Part shown: piece after piece, positions 26,403-35,999 of the stretch
How positions within the stretch are numbered: position 1 is the stretch's first letter
Layout of the letters: the number at the start of each line of letters is the position of its first letter
Assembly (NCBI GenBank): GCA_016720065.1
Contig: JADJXY010000001.1
Span: 186,001 to 250,000 of the forward strand
Origin: Betaproteobacteria bacterium
GTDB taxonomy: Bacteria; Pseudomonadota; Gammaproteobacteria; Burkholderiales; Rhodocyclaceae
Length of the DNA stretch: 64,000 nucleotides
Direction of reading: 5' to 3'
Made by a program: the position numbers and the translations under genes
The notes under the pieces: model-generated
Database searches by the model: none
Told to the model about the DNA's origin: nothing
What the model saw: only the letters and a program-made list of their open reading frames with translations

Positions 26403-27701
26403 TCAGTCAGCCGCCACCGTCACCGTCACCAGACTCTCGATGCGGACGTGGCGGGCGAAGGCGCGGCGCACGTCTGCGGCGCTCACCGCGGCGATCTTCT
26501 CCTGGTAGCGATCCAGGTAGTCCAGGGGCAGGCCGTAGAAGCCGATGTTGGCGACGTTGTCGAGAATCTTCTTGTTGCTGTCCAGGCGCAGGGGGAAGCT
26601 GCCGGTGAGATTGGCCTTGGCGGCTTCCAGCTCCTGGGCCGTGGGGCCTTCGGCGAGGAAGGCCTTGAGTACGTCGAGGCTCACGGCAAGGGCGTCCCTG
26701 GCCTGGGAGCGCTTGGTTTGCAGGCCGATTTGAAAGGGACCGGCCTGCTTCAGGGGCGCGAAGTAGCTATAGACGCTGTAGGCGTAGCCCCGCTTGTCGC
26801 GCACTTCCTTCATCAGGCGGGAGACGAAGCCGCCGCCGCCCAGGGTGTAATTGCCCACCAGCAGCGGGAAGAAGTCCGGATTGCCGCGCTCCACGGTGGG
26901 CAGGCCGACCATGATGTGGGCCTGGGCGGCGGGATGGGCGACGTCGTCACGTCCGCCCTTGGGCGACGAGGGCGGGGCGGGCAGGGCAGCGACGGCTCCT
27001 GCCGGCAGGCCGGCCACGAGGGCTTCGGCGATCGTCTCCGCTTCGGCCCGGGAAAGATCGCCCACCAGGGTGACGCTGGCGTTCCTGGCCGTGTAGTGGC
27101 TCCGGTAGAAGCTCAGCACTTCGTCGCGGCTCAGCGCGGCGACGCTCTCCGGGGACGACTGGCGGCCGTAGGGGTGATCGGGGTAGAGCGCTTTCCAGAA
27201 GGCGCGGCCGCCGATGGCGTCGGGGCGGGTGAGAGCGTCCTTGAGGCTGGTGACGGTGCGGGCCTGTTCGCGCTGGAAGATGGCAGCATCGTAGCGGGGG
27301 GCGGTCAGCACGGCGCGCATGACTTCCAGCGCCGGGCCGCGCTTGTCGCTCGCCGCCAGGGTGCGCAGGGCCACCGAGGCCCTGTCCGTGTCGGCGCCGC
27401 CGGAGAGCACGGCACCCACGTCCGCCAGGCGGTCGGCAAGGGCGTTTTCGTCCAGGTCACCGGCGCCCAGATCCAGGAGGGCGCGGGTCAGCGCCGCGGT
27501 GCCCGACTTGCCCTGGGGATCGAACATGGAGCCGGCGGCGAAATCCACCTGCACGTCGAGGATGGGCAGACCCCGGCTGGCGACGTAGAACACTCGTGCG
27601 CCGGAGGGGGACACCCAGTGCTCGATGGCGACGCCGGCCCGGGCCAGGGGGGCGCAGGCAAGGACGGCGAGGGCGGTGAAGGCGAGAATGAGACGTTTCA
27701 T
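26403..27701 (-). CDS. M16-family peptidase homologue, non-catalytic subunit, exported
   Basis: A 432-residue protein with a signal peptide (MKRLILAFTALAVLACAPLARA). The N-terminal M16 domain lacks the zinc-binding HxxEH: its place is taken by GKSGTAALTRALLDLG. The C-terminal half retains the YFAPLKQAGPFQIGLQTK and RLDSNKKILDN regions that bind substrate. It is expected to pair with the catalytic subunit encoded just upstream, as in two-subunit processing peptidases. I use ATG 27701 for the signal peptide. A link to PqqA cleavage is discussed under findings. Confidence 0.92.
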   Translation of the reverse strand: MKRLILAFTALAVLACAPLARAGVAIEHWVSPSGARVFYVASRGLPILDVQVDFAAGSMFDPQGKSGTAALTRALLDLGAGDLDENALADRLADVGAVLSGGADTDRASVALRTLAASDKRGPALEVMRAVLTAPRYDAAIFQREQARTVTSLKDALTRPDAIGGRAFWKALYPDHPYGRQSSPESVAALSRDEVLSFYRSHYTARNASVTLVGDLSRAEAETIAEALVAGLPAGAVAALPAPPSSPKGGRDDVAHPAAQAHIMVGLPTVERGNPDFFPLLVGNYTLGGGGFVSRLMKEVRDKRGYAYSVYSYFAPLKQAGPFQIGLQTKRSQARDALAVSLDVLKAFLAEGPTAQELEAAKANLTGSFPLRLDSNKKILDNVANIGFYGLPLDYLDRYQEKIAAVSAADVRRAFARHVRIESLVTVTVAAD

Positions 27702-27711
27702 CGGGGCGTTC

Positions 27712-29109
27712 TCAGTGACGGGTGGCGACGCCGGCGCGGCGCGGCTTGCCGTCCAGGGGTTGGGGGTCGAGGACGCCGATGGTGAGGCTGTCGTCGTTGA
27801 AGTATTTTTTCGCCACCGCCTGGACGTCCGCGGCGGTGACCGCCTGGAGCTTTTCCAGGATGCGTCCCACGTCACGGTAAGAGAGGCCGGTGACTTCGAA
27901 CTGGCCGATTTCCATGGCCTGGGCGAAGACGGAATCGAGCTTGTAGGTCTGGCTGGCGACGATCTGGGCCCGGGCGCGCTTCAGCTCGGACTCGTCTACG
28001 CCGTCCTTCTGGATGCGGGCGATCTCGGCCCGCAGGGCCCCTTCCAGATCGGCCACCGTGTGCCCTTCCGAGGGGCTGCCGTGCAGGTAGAACATGCCGG
28101 GGCCGCGGGCGGTGGAGTCGTACTCGACGCCGGCCGACACGGCGACCTTGTCTTCCCGCACCAGTTTCTTGCCGAAGCGCGCCGCGGCGTGGCCGTCGAG
28201 GACGGCCCCCAGCATTTCCAGGGCGTAGGGGTCGCTGTCCCGGACGACGTCCCGCAGAACGGGCGCCTTGTAGCCCATGAGCAGCACCGGCAGCTCGGCA
28301 GGGCCCTTGACCGTGAGGCGGCGGACTCCCTCCTGCAGGGGCTCGGTCTGGGGCCGGCGGACGGGCAGGGGCCGGCCTTCCAGTGCGCCAAAGTGCTTTT
28401 CCGCCAAGGCGAAGACCGCCTGATGATCCACGTCTCCCGCCACGACGACGGTGGCGTTGTTGGGCAGGTACCAGATGTCGTACCAGGCGCGGGCGTCGGC
28501 GGCGGTCATCGACTCCAGGTCGCTCATCCAGCCGATGATGGGGCGGCGGTAGGGATGGGCCTGGTAGGCCACCGCGTTCATCTGCTCGAAGAGTTTGGAC
28601 TGAGGGTTGTCGTCGGTGCGCATGCGTCGCTCCTCCATGACCACCTTGATCTCCTGTTCGAATTCCTTGGCGTCCACGTTTAGGTGGCGCATGCGGTCCG
28701 CTTCCAGGGCCATCATTTGCGGCAGTTTCTCCTTGGGTACCTGCTGGAAGTAGGCGGTGTAGTCGCGGCTGGTGAAGGCATTGTCGCGGCCGCCCGCGGC
28801 GGCCACCAGCCGATTGAATTCGCCCGGTCCGACGCTGGGGGTGCCCTTGAACATCATGTGTTCGAGGACGTGGGCGACGCCCGAGTTGCCGTCGACCTCG
28901 TCCATGCTGCCCACGCGGTACCAGACCATCTGCACCGCCGTCGGGGCGCGCCGGTCCTCCTTGACGATGACCTTGAGCCCGTTCTTGAGCGTGGTTTCGA
29001 AGGGGTTGGGCAGGGCCGGGGTGGCCAGCAGGGGGAGGAAGAGGGCGGCGAGGAGCCGGGGCAGCTGGCGACGGGGGGTGCCGCGGCGGTCGGGGGCGTG
29101 CAGGTCCAT
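27712..29109 (-). CDS. M16-family zinc peptidase, catalytic subunit, exported
   Basis: A 465-residue protein with an N-terminal export signal preceded by a basic stretch. The zinc motif HVLEH occurs in the segment NSGVAHVLEHMMFKGT, and the third ligand Glu is expected in the following helix (MALEADRMRHL). The C-terminal domain contains the conserved R/Y substrate region. It is followed ten bases later by the inactive partner. The pair rsmD-M16-M16 divergent from ftsY is conserved in betaproteobacteria and occurs without pqq genes, so its general role is probably periplasmic peptide turnover. Confidence 0.93.
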   Translation of the reverse strand: MDLHAPDRRGTPRRQLPRLLAALFLPLLATPALPNPFETTLKNGLKVIVKEDRRAPTAVQMVWYRVGSMDEVDGNSGVAHVLEHMMFKGTPSVGPGEFNRLVAAAGGRDNAFTSRDYTAYFQQVPKEKLPQMMALEADRMRHLNVDAKEFEQEIKVVMEERRMRTDDNPQSKLFEQMNAVAYQAHPYRRPIIGWMSDLESMTAADARAWYDIWYLPNNATVVVAGDVDHQAVFALAEKHFGALEGRPLPVRRPQTEPLQEGVRRLTVKGPAELPVLLMGYKAPVLRDVVRDSDPYALEMLGAVLDGHAAARFGKKLVREDKVAVSAGVEYDSTARGPGMFYLHGSPSEGHTVADLEGALRAEIARIQKDGVDESELKRARAQIVASQTYKLDSVFAQAMEIGQFEVTGLSYRDVGRILEKLQAVTAADVQAVAKKYFNDDSLTIGVLDPQPLDGKPRRAGVATRH

Positions 29110-29207
29110 GGGGTGGGGGGCTTTCTGCTAGAATGGCATACCGTTTGCGTGCGGCATCTTAAAGGCTTGCCGCCGCGCTGTCAGTAGCGCTTCAGACCCC
29201 AATCTCC

Positions 29208-30170
29208 ATGTTCAGTTTCTTCAAGAAGTCCGGCGAGCCGGATCAGCCGGCCGCCGAGGCTGCGCCTTCCTGGCGCGAGCGGCTTTTCCGCGGCCTCTCC
29301 CGCACCCGCGCCCAGTGGGGCGGCAAGCTCAAGTCGCTCTTCTCCCGCGGCAAGGTGGACGACGAGCTGCTGGAGGAACTGGAGACCCTGTTGCTCACCT
29401 CGGACGTGGGCATCGAAGCGACCCAGCACCTGCTCGACGCCTTGAAGGCCCGCGCCAAGCGCGACAAGCTGGAAACCCCCGAGGCCATCCAGAAGGCCCT
29501 GGCGGATGCCCTGGCGGAAACCCTCGCGCCCCTGGAAGCGCCGCTGGTCATTGCCGGCCACAAGCCCTACGTCATCATGATCGCCGGGGTAAACGGGGCG
29601 GGCAAGACCACCTCTATCGGCAAGCTGGCCAGGTATTTCCAGGGCCAGGGCAAGAGCGTCCTGCTCGCCGCCGGCGACACCTTCCGGGCGGCGGCCCGGG
29701 AGCAACTCCAGACCTGGGGAGAGCGCAACGGCGTCACCGTCATCGCCCAGGAAGGCGGCGATCCGGCCGCGGTCATCTTCGACGCCATCGCCGCCGCCAA
29801 GGCCCGCGGCATCGATGTCGTCCTGGCCGACACCGCCGGCCGCCTGCCGACCCAGCTTCATCTCATGGAGGAAATCGCCAAGGTGCGCCGGGTCATCAGG
29901 AAGGTCGAGCCCGACGGTCCCCACGAAACCCTGCTGGTGCTCGATGCCAATATCGGCCAGAACGGCCTGGCCCAGGTGCGGGCCTTCGACAAGGCCATCC
30001 ACGTCACCGGCCTGGTGGTCACCAAACTCGACGGTACGGCCAAGGGCGGGGTACTGGCCGCCATCGCCCGGCAGTGCCCGAAGCCGGTGCGCTTCATCGG
30101 CGTGGGCGAAGGGATCGACGACCTGCGTCCCTTCGTCGCCCGGGATTTCGTCGACGCCCTGTTCGAATGA
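29208..30170 (+). CDS. ftsY: Signal recognition particle receptor FtsY
   Basis: The SRP-receptor GTPase that docks ribosomes at the inner membrane. The 320-residue protein has only a short A region (residues 1-20) before the NG domain. G motifs seen: [28 protein letters not shown] and [10 protein letters not shown]. Its stop overlaps the ATG of ftsE (ATGA). ftsY-ftsE-ftsX is the classical order. Confidence 0.97.
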   Translation: MFSFFKKSGEPDQPAAEAAPSWRERLFRGLSRTRAQWGGKLKSLFSRGKVDDELLEELETLLLTSDVGIEATQHLLDALKARAKRDKLETPEAIQKALADALAETLAPLEAPLVIAGHKPYVIMIAGVNGAGKTTSIGKLARYFQGQGKSVLLAAGDTFRAAAREQLQTWGERNGVTVIAQEGGDPAAVIFDAIAAAKARGIDVVLADTAGRLPTQLHLMEEIAKVRRVIRKVEPDGPHETLLVLDANIGQNGLAQVRAFDKAIHVTGLVVTKLDGTAKGGVLAAIARQCPKPVRFIGVGEGIDDLRPFVARDFVDALFE

Positions 30171-30820
30171 TCGCCGCCTCCGGCCTCACCAAGCGCTACC
30201 CGGGCGGCTTCGAGGCCCTGCGGGATGTGAGCTTCGAAGTGTCGGTCGGCGAAATGGTCTTCATCACCGGCCACTCCGGGGCGGGAAAATCGACCCTGGT
30301 CAAGCTGGTGGCGGCCATCGAGCGGCCCACCTCGGGGAGCCTGGTGGTCAATGGCCAAAACCTCGCCGCTCTCCGCAAGAGTGCCCTGCCCTACCTGCGT
30401 CGCCACTTCGGCCTGGTGTTCCAGGATCAGAAACTGCTCTTTGACCGCAGTGTCCTGGAAAACGTCCTCCTGCCCCTGGAGATCGTCGGGCTGCCGCGGC
30501 GGGAGGCCGTGCGCCGTGCCCAGGCCGCCCTGGACAAGGTGGGGCTGCTGGCCCGGGAAAAGGCCCGCCCCATCGCGCTTTCCGGCGGCGAACAGCAGCG
30601 CCTCGCCATCGCCCGGGCCGTGGTCAATCGGCCTACGGTGCTGCTGGCCGATGAACCCACGGGCAATCTGGACGCCGCCTCGGCTCTGGAGGTGCTGGAA
30701 ATTTTCGAGTCCTTCCACCAGGTCGGCGTGACCGTCGTCGTCGCCACCCACGACCCCCAGTGGATCGAGCGCTATCGCCCCCATGTGCTGTGCCTGGACC
30801 ACGGGAGGCTCGCCGCGTGA
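30167..30820 (+). CDS. ftsE: Cell division ATP-binding protein FtsE
   Basis: The ABC ATPase of the FtsEX complex that activates septal peptidoglycan hydrolases. The 217-residue protein has Walker [10 protein letters not shown], the signature [14 protein letters not shown], Walker [13 protein letters not shown] and the H-loop VVATHD. The start ATG overlaps the ftsY stop, and the stop overlaps the GTG of ftsX. Confidence 0.98.
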   Translation: MIAASGLTKRYPGGFEALRDVSFEVSVGEMVFITGHSGAGKSTLVKLVAAIERPTSGSLVVNGQNLAALRKSALPYLRRHFGLVFQDQKLLFDRSVLENVLLPLEIVGLPRREAVRRAQAALDKVGLLAREKARPIALSGGEQQRLAIARAVVNRPTVLLADEPTGNLDAASALEVLEIFESFHQVGVTVVVATHDPQWIERYRPHVLCLDHGRLAA

Positions 30821-31716
30821 GCGCCTGGTTCTCCCAGCACCGGGCGGCCTTCGTCCGCGCCCTGCGGCGCCTGGTCGGCTCGCCCTTGAACACCGTCCTC
30901 TCTCTGCTGGCCATCGGCATTGCCCTGACGCTGCCCGGTGCCGGTTTCGTTCTCCTGGAAAATTTGCGCGACCTCGGCCGCAGCGTTTCCGGCGCGCCCC
31001 AGATCAGCGTTTTCATGGCCCTGGACGCGAGCCGCAAGGAAAGTGCCGAAATCGAAGCCCGCCTGCGGCAGAAGTTGGGCACCGCCTGGCGCTTCGTTCC
31101 CCGGGAAGAGGCCCTGAAGCGGCTTCAGGCCCGCGAAGGCATGGCCGAGATCGTCGCCAGCCTGCCCCGCAACCCCTTGCCCGACGCCTTCATCGTCGAA
31201 CCCCAGGGCGCTTCTCCGGAAGAACTCGAATCCCTGCGCCGCAGCTTCGCCGAGTGGCCCCGGGTGGCCCACGTCCAGCTCGATTCCGCCTGGATCAGGC
31301 GTTTCGATGCCTTCCTGCGCCTCGGGCGCCTGGCCGTCACCCTGCTTGCTGCGGTTTTTGCCGCTGGCCTGGTGGCGGTCACCTTCAACACCATCCGCCT
31401 GCAAGTGCTCTCCCAGGCGGCGGAAATCGAGGTGGCGCGCCTGATCGGCGCCACCGACGCCTTCATTCGTCGGCCCTTCCAGTATTTCGGCGCGCTGCAG
31501 GGGCTGCTGGGGGGCCTGCTGGCCTATGGCCTGGTGGCCGCCGGCCTGGGTCTTCTCGCCGCGCCGGCGGGGGAATTGGCCAGCCTCTACGGTGGCGCCT
31601 TCGTGCTGCGCGGCCCCGGCCTTGCGGCCGCCGCGGCCCTGGCGGCCTCCGGTGCTTTCCTCGGCTGGCTCGGCGCCCAGCTTTCGGTCAGCCTGTCGCT
31701 GCGCAGGTTTGGCTAG
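30817..31716 (+). CDS. ftsX: Cell division protein FtsX
   Basis: The membrane partner of FtsE. The 299-residue protein has an N-terminal transmembrane segment (residues about 23-43, TVLSLLAIGIALTLPGAGFVL), a periplasmic domain that recruits the hydrolase activator, and three further C-terminal membrane segments from about residue 170. The start is GTG 30817 within the ftsE stop. Its last codons overlap the proposed TTG start of the next gene. Confidence 0.96.
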   Translation: MSAWFSQHRAAFVRALRRLVGSPLNTVLSLLAIGIALTLPGAGFVLLENLRDLGRSVSGAPQISVFMALDASRKESAEIEARLRQKLGTAWRFVPREEALKRLQAREGMAEIVASLPRNPLPDAFIVEPQGASPEELESLRRSFAEWPRVAHVQLDSAWIRRFDAFLRLGRLAVTLLAAVFAAGLVAVTFNTIRLQVLSQAAEIEVARLIGATDAFIRRPFQYFGALQGLLGGLLAYGLVAAGLGLLAAPAGELASLYGGAFVLRGPGLAAAAALAASGAFLGWLGAQLSVSLSLRRFG

Positions 31717-33331
31717 CCGCCGCGATTTCCTCCGCACCCTGGGCGCCGCCGCCGTGGCGGGCTGCGCCCCCGCCGTTCCGCCCCTGCCGCCGGGGGAACT
31801 CCTCGGCATGTCCCACGCCCTGGGCCATCGCCTGCGCGATGGGGGCTTTCCGCCGGCGGAAGAAACCCGATCGGTCGGCGTCCTCGTCGTCGGCGGCGGG
31901 GTTTCCGGGCTTTCCGCGGCCTGGAAGCTCGACAAGGCCGGCCTGGACGATTTTCTCGTCCTGGAAATGGAAAGCGAGGCGGGAGGGAATTCCCGGGCCG
32001 GAAGCAGCCCCCTGGTCGCCTACCCCTGGGGTGCCCACTACTTGCCGCTCCCGACGCAGGAGTCCCGCGCGGTGCGCGAACTGCTGGCCGAAATCGGCAC
32101 CCTGCAAGGCGATGCGGCCGCGCCAAGCCCCGTCTACGACGAGAATCGCCTGTGCGCCACGCCCCAGGAGCGGGTCTTCCGGGACGGCCTGTGGCAGGAG
32201 GGTCTCCTGCCCCACCTGGGCGTCTCGGCCGAGGAGCGCGCCCAGCAGCGCCGCTTCCAGCAGGCCATGGAAGGACTCAAGCAGGCCCGGGGCCGCGACG
32301 GCAGGCGGGCCTTCGCCATCCCCATGGAGCTCTCCAGCCGCGACCCGCAGTGGCTCGTTCTGGACCGCATCCCTTTCTCCCGCTGGCTCGACGAACAGGG
32401 CTTCACCGCCCCCACCCTGCGCTGGCTCGCCGACTATGCCTGCCGCGACGACTACGGCCTGCGCAGCGCCCAGACCTCCGCCTGGGCAGGCCTGCATTAC
32501 TTCGCCTGCCGCACTGGCCGCGCCGCCAACGCCACCGGCGACACCGTTCTGACCGGCCCGGACGGCAACGGCTGGCTGCTGCGGGGCCTCGCCCGGCGGG
32601 CCGAAGGGCGAGTCCTGACGGGCGCCCTGGTCTGGCGCATCGAGGAAGGCCGCCAGTCGGTGACGGTGGACTGCTGGGTGCCCGCCGAGGGCAGGAGCCG
32701 CCGCTACGTCGCCCGGCAGGTGGTATGGGCGGCTCCCCTTTTTCTCCTTCCCCGGGTATGGCGCGGCCTCCCGGCTCCCCTCGCGGCGGCAGCCCGGAAC
32801 GGCGACTACGCCCCCTGGCTGGTGGCCAACCTGCACCTGGCGGATTTCCCCGAAGAACGCCACGGCGCGCCGACGGCCTGGGACAACGTGCTCTACGAGG
32901 GCCAGGGCCTGGGCTATATCGTCGCCACCCACCAGCTCATCCGCCGCCGTCTGCCGGGCACCGTGTTCACGTATTACCGCGATTTCAGCGACCTGGAGCC
33001 GGCCGCCGCCCGCCGCCTGCTGCTGGACACCTCCCGGGAATCCTGGGCCGATGGCATCCTCGCCGAACTGGAGCGGGTCCATCCCGACCTCCGCCGCCAC
33101 ACCACCCGGCTCGACGTCTTCCGCCACGGCCACGCCATGCGCCGCCCCATCCCCGGATCGCTGTGGGGTGCCGGCCGCCCGGCACTGGCCGCGTGGTCGT
33201 CGCCCCGGGTGAAGCTCGCCCACGCCGACCTCTCCGGCTTCTCGCTCTTCGAAGAGGCCCAATACCGGGGCATTCTGGCGGCCGAACGGGTACTGCGCAC
33301 GGAGGGGCGGCGCTTTTCAAGTTCCCTTTGA
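31709..33331 (+). CDS. Tat-exported FAD-dependent amine-oxidase-like lipoprotein
   Basis: A 540-residue flavoprotein. The start TTG 31709 lies inside the end of ftsX and gives a twin-arginine signal (SRRDFLRTLGAAAVAGC) that ends in a possible lipobox AVAGC. The Rossmann FAD motif is VGVLVVGGGVSGLSAAWKL, followed by the dinucleotide-binding Glu region (LEMESEAGGNSRAG). The rest resembles the flavin amine oxidase/protoporphyrinogen oxidase superfamily. It would be folded with FAD in the cytoplasm and exported, then possibly lipid-anchored. The substrate is unknown. Coupling to ftsX is by overlap only; no functional tie to division is known to me. Confidence 0.85.
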   Translation: MASRRDFLRTLGAAAVAGCAPAVPPLPPGELLGMSHALGHRLRDGGFPPAEETRSVGVLVVGGGVSGLSAAWKLDKAGLDDFLVLEMESEAGGNSRAGSSPLVAYPWGAHYLPLPTQESRAVRELLAEIGTLQGDAAAPSPVYDENRLCATPQERVFRDGLWQEGLLPHLGVSAEERAQQRRFQQAMEGLKQARGRDGRRAFAIPMELSSRDPQWLVLDRIPFSRWLDEQGFTAPTLRWLADYACRDDYGLRSAQTSAWAGLHYFACRTGRAANATGDTVLTGPDGNGWLLRGLARRAEGRVLTGALVWRIEEGRQSVTVDCWVPAEGRSRRYVARQVVWAAPLFLLPRVWRGLPAPLAAAARNGDYAPWLVANLHLADFPEERHGAPTAWDNVLYEGQGLGYIVATHQLIRRRLPGTVFTYYRDFSDLEPAAARRLLLDTSRESWADGILAELERVHPDLRRHTTRLDVFRHGHAMRRPIPGSLWGAGRPALAAWSSPRVKLAHADLSGFSLFEEAQYRGILAAERVLRTEGRRFSSSL

Positions 33332-33431
33332 GGGCTGGAAGGCGCGGCAGGTACAAGCAAATCGGCGGGTCGATTGACCGAGTTGCGCGATTCGTTCAGC
33401 ATGACCAGATCGGACTGCGGAGAGCCTTTTC

Positions 33432-33683
33432 ATGCTGACATTGACTGCAAACGAGGCCAGGAATCGCTTTGGCGAATTGCTCGACCGCGTGCAGCGGGAA
33501 CCCGTCCAGGTGACTCGCCGCAATCGGGTGGTGGCGATGTTGGTCTCGCCGGAAGACTATGGGGCCATGCGCGATTTCTATGCTGGGCGTTTGGGCCGGA
33601 TCCTGGCACAGACGGCCGGTGAAGCGGCTGCCAGGGGGCTCAACGAAGTGGAACTGGAAAAATTGCTGGGCGATGAAAGTTGA
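33432..33683 (+). CDS. Type II antitoxin, Phd/YefM family
   Basis: An 83-residue antitoxin-like protein. The N-terminal half matches Phd/YefM DNA-binding folds (LTANEARNRFGELLDRVQREPVQVTRRNR, VAMLVSPEDYGAM); the C-terminal tail would wrap the toxin. GGAGAG precedes ATG 33432 by about eight bases. No intact toxin gene follows: bases 33684-33810 hold only short frames before the convergent pqqE. It is either an orphan antitoxin or the survivor of a decayed toxin-antitoxin pair. Confidence 0.85.
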   Translation: MLTLTANEARNRFGELLDRVQREPVQVTRRNRVVAMLVSPEDYGAMRDFYAGRLGRILAQTAGEAAARGLNEVELEKLLGDES

Positions 33684-33810
33684 GCTGCGGTTGTCGACAG
33701 CACGAAATTCATCGGCACAGCCTTTACGGCATTGGTGCACCGCTGTCGATCCTCGCGATTCAGTTGGGGCAGACAAGTTCGGCTGGGAGCAGGCCGGCTG
33801 ATCCCAGCGC

Positions 33811-34950
33811 TCAGCCGACTTCCGACAACCTTCTCGATTCCTTGGGGTCGCGGAACACCAGCGGTGCCGTGATGCGCTGGGCGTCGGGCAGTTGGGCCCG
33901 GGCGACGGCGGCTTCGATCATGGCGTGGTGGGGGGATTTGCTGCACACCGGATCGGCGGCGTTGGGATCCTGGGAGAGCATGTAGGCCTGGCAGCGGCAA
34001 CCGCCCAGGTCTTTTTCCTTCTCGGGGCAGCTCTGGCAGGGCTCCTTCATCCAGCCGGTACCGCGGTAGCGGTTGAAGCCTTCGGATTCGTACCAGATTT
34101 CCCGGATGCCCATGTCACGCACGTTGGGAAACTTGAGTCCGGGCAGCATGGCGGCAGTGTGGCAGGGCACGGCGGTGCCATCGGGGGTGACGGTGAGGAA
34201 GACGCTGCCCCAGCCGTTCATGCACTTCTTGGGGCGGGTTTCGTAATAGTCGGGGACGACAAAGAAGATGCGAATCCTGTCCCCCAGCTTCTGCCGGTAC
34301 TCGTTGGTGATGCGCTCGGCCCGCTCCAGTTGCTCCCGGGACGGGAGCAGGTGGTCCCGATTGACCTCGGCCCAGGAGTAGTACTGGCTGTTGGCCAGTT
34401 CCAGGTACTCGGCGCCCAGGTCGACGGCCATCTGGATGATTTCGCCGATGTAGTCGATGTTCATGCGGTGGATGACGCAATTGAGCACCATGGGCCAGCC
34501 GTTGGACTTGATCAGGTGGGCGACCCGCTGCTTCAGTTCGAAGGTGCGGGTGTGGGAGAGGAAATCGTTGAGCTCCCGGGTGGAATCCTGGAAGGAAAGC
34601 TGGATGTGGTCGAGGCCGGCTTCCTTGAGCTTGGCGGCCCGGGCGTCGGTGAGGCCCACGCCGGAGGTGAGGAGGTTGGTGTAGAAGCCCAGGCGGTGGG
34701 CTTCGGCGACCAGGATTTCGAGATCTTCCCGCAGCATCGGCTCGCCGCCGGAGAAGCCGCACTGCACGCTCCCTGCCGCCCGGGCCTCGCGCAGCACGCG
34801 CAGCCAGTCTTCGGTGGACAGCTCGGTTTCCGTGCGGGCGAAATTGACCGGGTTGTAGCAGAACACACAGTGCAGCGGGCAGCGGTAGGTTATTTCCGCC
34901 AGCAGCCACAGGGGCGGGCCGACGGGGGGCAGGGATTGGGGGGCGTTCAT
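33811..34950 (-). CDS. pqqE: PqqA peptide cyclase (radical SAM)
   Basis: Forms the Glu-Tyr carbon-carbon bond in PqqA, the first chemical step of PQQ synthesis, with PqqD as peptide chaperone. The 379-residue protein has the radical SAM motif CPLHCVFCYNP (CxxxCxxC), and a SPASM domain with CMNGWGSV, CHTAAMLPG and the CQSC ... CRCQ ... VC cysteines for auxiliary clusters. It is the last gene of pqqABCDE, 21 bp after pqqD. Confidence 0.97.
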   Translation of the reverse strand: MNAPQSLPPVGPPLWLLAEITYRCPLHCVFCYNPVNFARTETELSTEDWLRVLREARAAGSVQCGFSGGEPMLREDLEILVAEAHRLGFYTNLLTSGVGLTDARAAKLKEAGLDHIQLSFQDSTRELNDFLSHTRTFELKQRVAHLIKSNGWPMVLNCVIHRMNIDYIGEIIQMAVDLGAEYLELANSQYYSWAEVNRDHLLPSREQLERAERITNEYRQKLGDRIRIFFVVPDYYETRPKKCMNGWGSVFLTVTPDGTAVPCHTAAMLPGLKFPNVRDMGIREIWYESEGFNRYRGTGWMKEPCQSCPEKEKDLGGCRCQAYMLSQDPNAADPVCSKSPHHAMIEAAVARAQLPDAQRITAPLVFRDPKESRRLSEVG

Positions 34951-34971
34951 GATCGTGCTCCCAAGGGGTTT

Positions 34972-35247
34972 TCAGCCCTCGACCCAGAGTTTCTGGCGGG
35001 CGATGGCGAGGAAGGCCAGCACGTCGGCGGCCAGGCCGGCCTGGCCGAAGGTCGTTTCCAGGTCGGCGACGATGGCCGCGACGGGGGTCTGGCCGTCGCA
35101 GCGCTTGAGGATTTCGCCGGCGCTCTGGTTGAGCTTGACCATGCCCTCCGGGTAGAGGAGCACCCAGTTGCCCTGGGCCTCCTCCCACTGGAGGCGGAAC
35201 TTGCGCGAGACGCCCGGGCGGGCGTCGAGTTCGCCGGCGTCGCTCAC
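34972..35247 (-). CDS. pqqD: PQQ biosynthesis peptide chaperone PqqD
   Basis: A 91-residue RiPP recognition element that binds PqqA and presents it to PqqE. The start GTG 35247 overlaps the pqqC stop by four bases. Conserved features: [27 protein letters not shown] near the N-terminus in two parts ([24 protein letters not shown]), and [11 protein letters not shown]. It is freestanding, not fused to PqqC or PqqE. Confidence 0.95.
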   Translation of the reverse strand: MSDAGELDARPGVSRKFRLQWEEAQGNWVLLYPEGMVKLNQSAGEILKRCDGQTPVAAIVADLETTFGQAGLAADVLAFLAIARQKLWVEG

Positions 35248-35999
35248 GCCTTCGGTCCCTTGATGGCCACTTCGCACTGGCTGAGCATGATGGAATCGGC
35301 CAGGGCCCAGAGCACGTCGAGCTTGAACTGGAGAATTTCCAGGGCCCGCTCCTGCAGGGCGCGGGACTGGCTGAAATAGTCCAGGGTGAAGCGCAGGCCG
35401 TGCTTCACGTCGCGGCGGGCCTGGGTCAGGCGGTTCTTGAAGTATTGCAGGCCTTCCGGCTTGACCCAGGGGTACTGGTCCGGCCAGGTGTCGATGCGCT
35501 GCTGGTGGATGTGGGGGGCGAAGAGTTCGGTGAGGCTGGAGGCGATGGCTTCCTGCCAGGGCTGCTGGCGGGCGAAGTTGATGTAGGCGTCCACGGCGAA
35601 GCGCGAGGCGGGGGCGACGAAGCGCAGGGAGGTCACGTCCTCCCGGGTGAGGCCGGTGGCGATGCCGAGTTGAATCCAGGCCTCGATGCCGCCGGGATCC
35701 TGGACGCCGCCGATCTCGTAGCCATCGTGGTCGAGGATGCGCTGAATCCACTCGCGGCGCACTTCCCGGTCCGGGCAGTTGGCCATGATGGCCGCGTCCT
35801 TCACGGGGATGGCGATCTGGTAGTAGAAGCGGTTGGCGACCCAGCCCTGGAGTTGCTTCTGGGTCAGCTTGCCCTCGGCCATCATGACGTGGAAGGGGTG
35901 GTAGATGTGGTAGCCGGTACCCTTGTCCCGAAGCTTCCCTTCGAATTCCTCCGGGGACCAGGGGGCGCGGGTGTCATTCAGCATGGCGAGGTGGGTCAT
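35244..35999 (-). CDS. pqqC: Pyrroloquinoline-quinone synthase PqqC
   Basis: The cofactorless oxidase that carries out the final ring closure and eight-electron oxidation to PQQ. The 251-residue protein has the family segments [31 protein letters not shown] and [14 protein letters not shown] helix ([13 protein letters not shown]). The ATG 35999 overlaps the pqqB stop (ATGA), and the end overlaps the pqqD start. Confidence 0.97.
   Translation of the reverse strand: MTHLAMLNDTRAPWSPEEFEGKLRDKGTGYHIYHPFHVMMAEGKLTQKQLQGWVANRFYYQIAIPVKDAAIMANCPDREVRREWIQRILDHDGYEIGGVQDPGGIEAWIQLGIATGLTREDVTSLRFVAPASRFAVDAYINFARQQPWQEAIASSLTELFAPHIHQQRIDTWPDQYPWVKPEGLQYFKNRLTQARRDVKHGLRFTLDYFSQSRALQERALEILQFKLDVLWALADSIMLSQCEVAIKGPKA

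Noticed and set aside
33559..33801. Frame overlapping the antitoxin as a possible toxin gene
   Set aside because: It runs mostly inside the antitoxin in another frame and its translation has no toxin-like motif.
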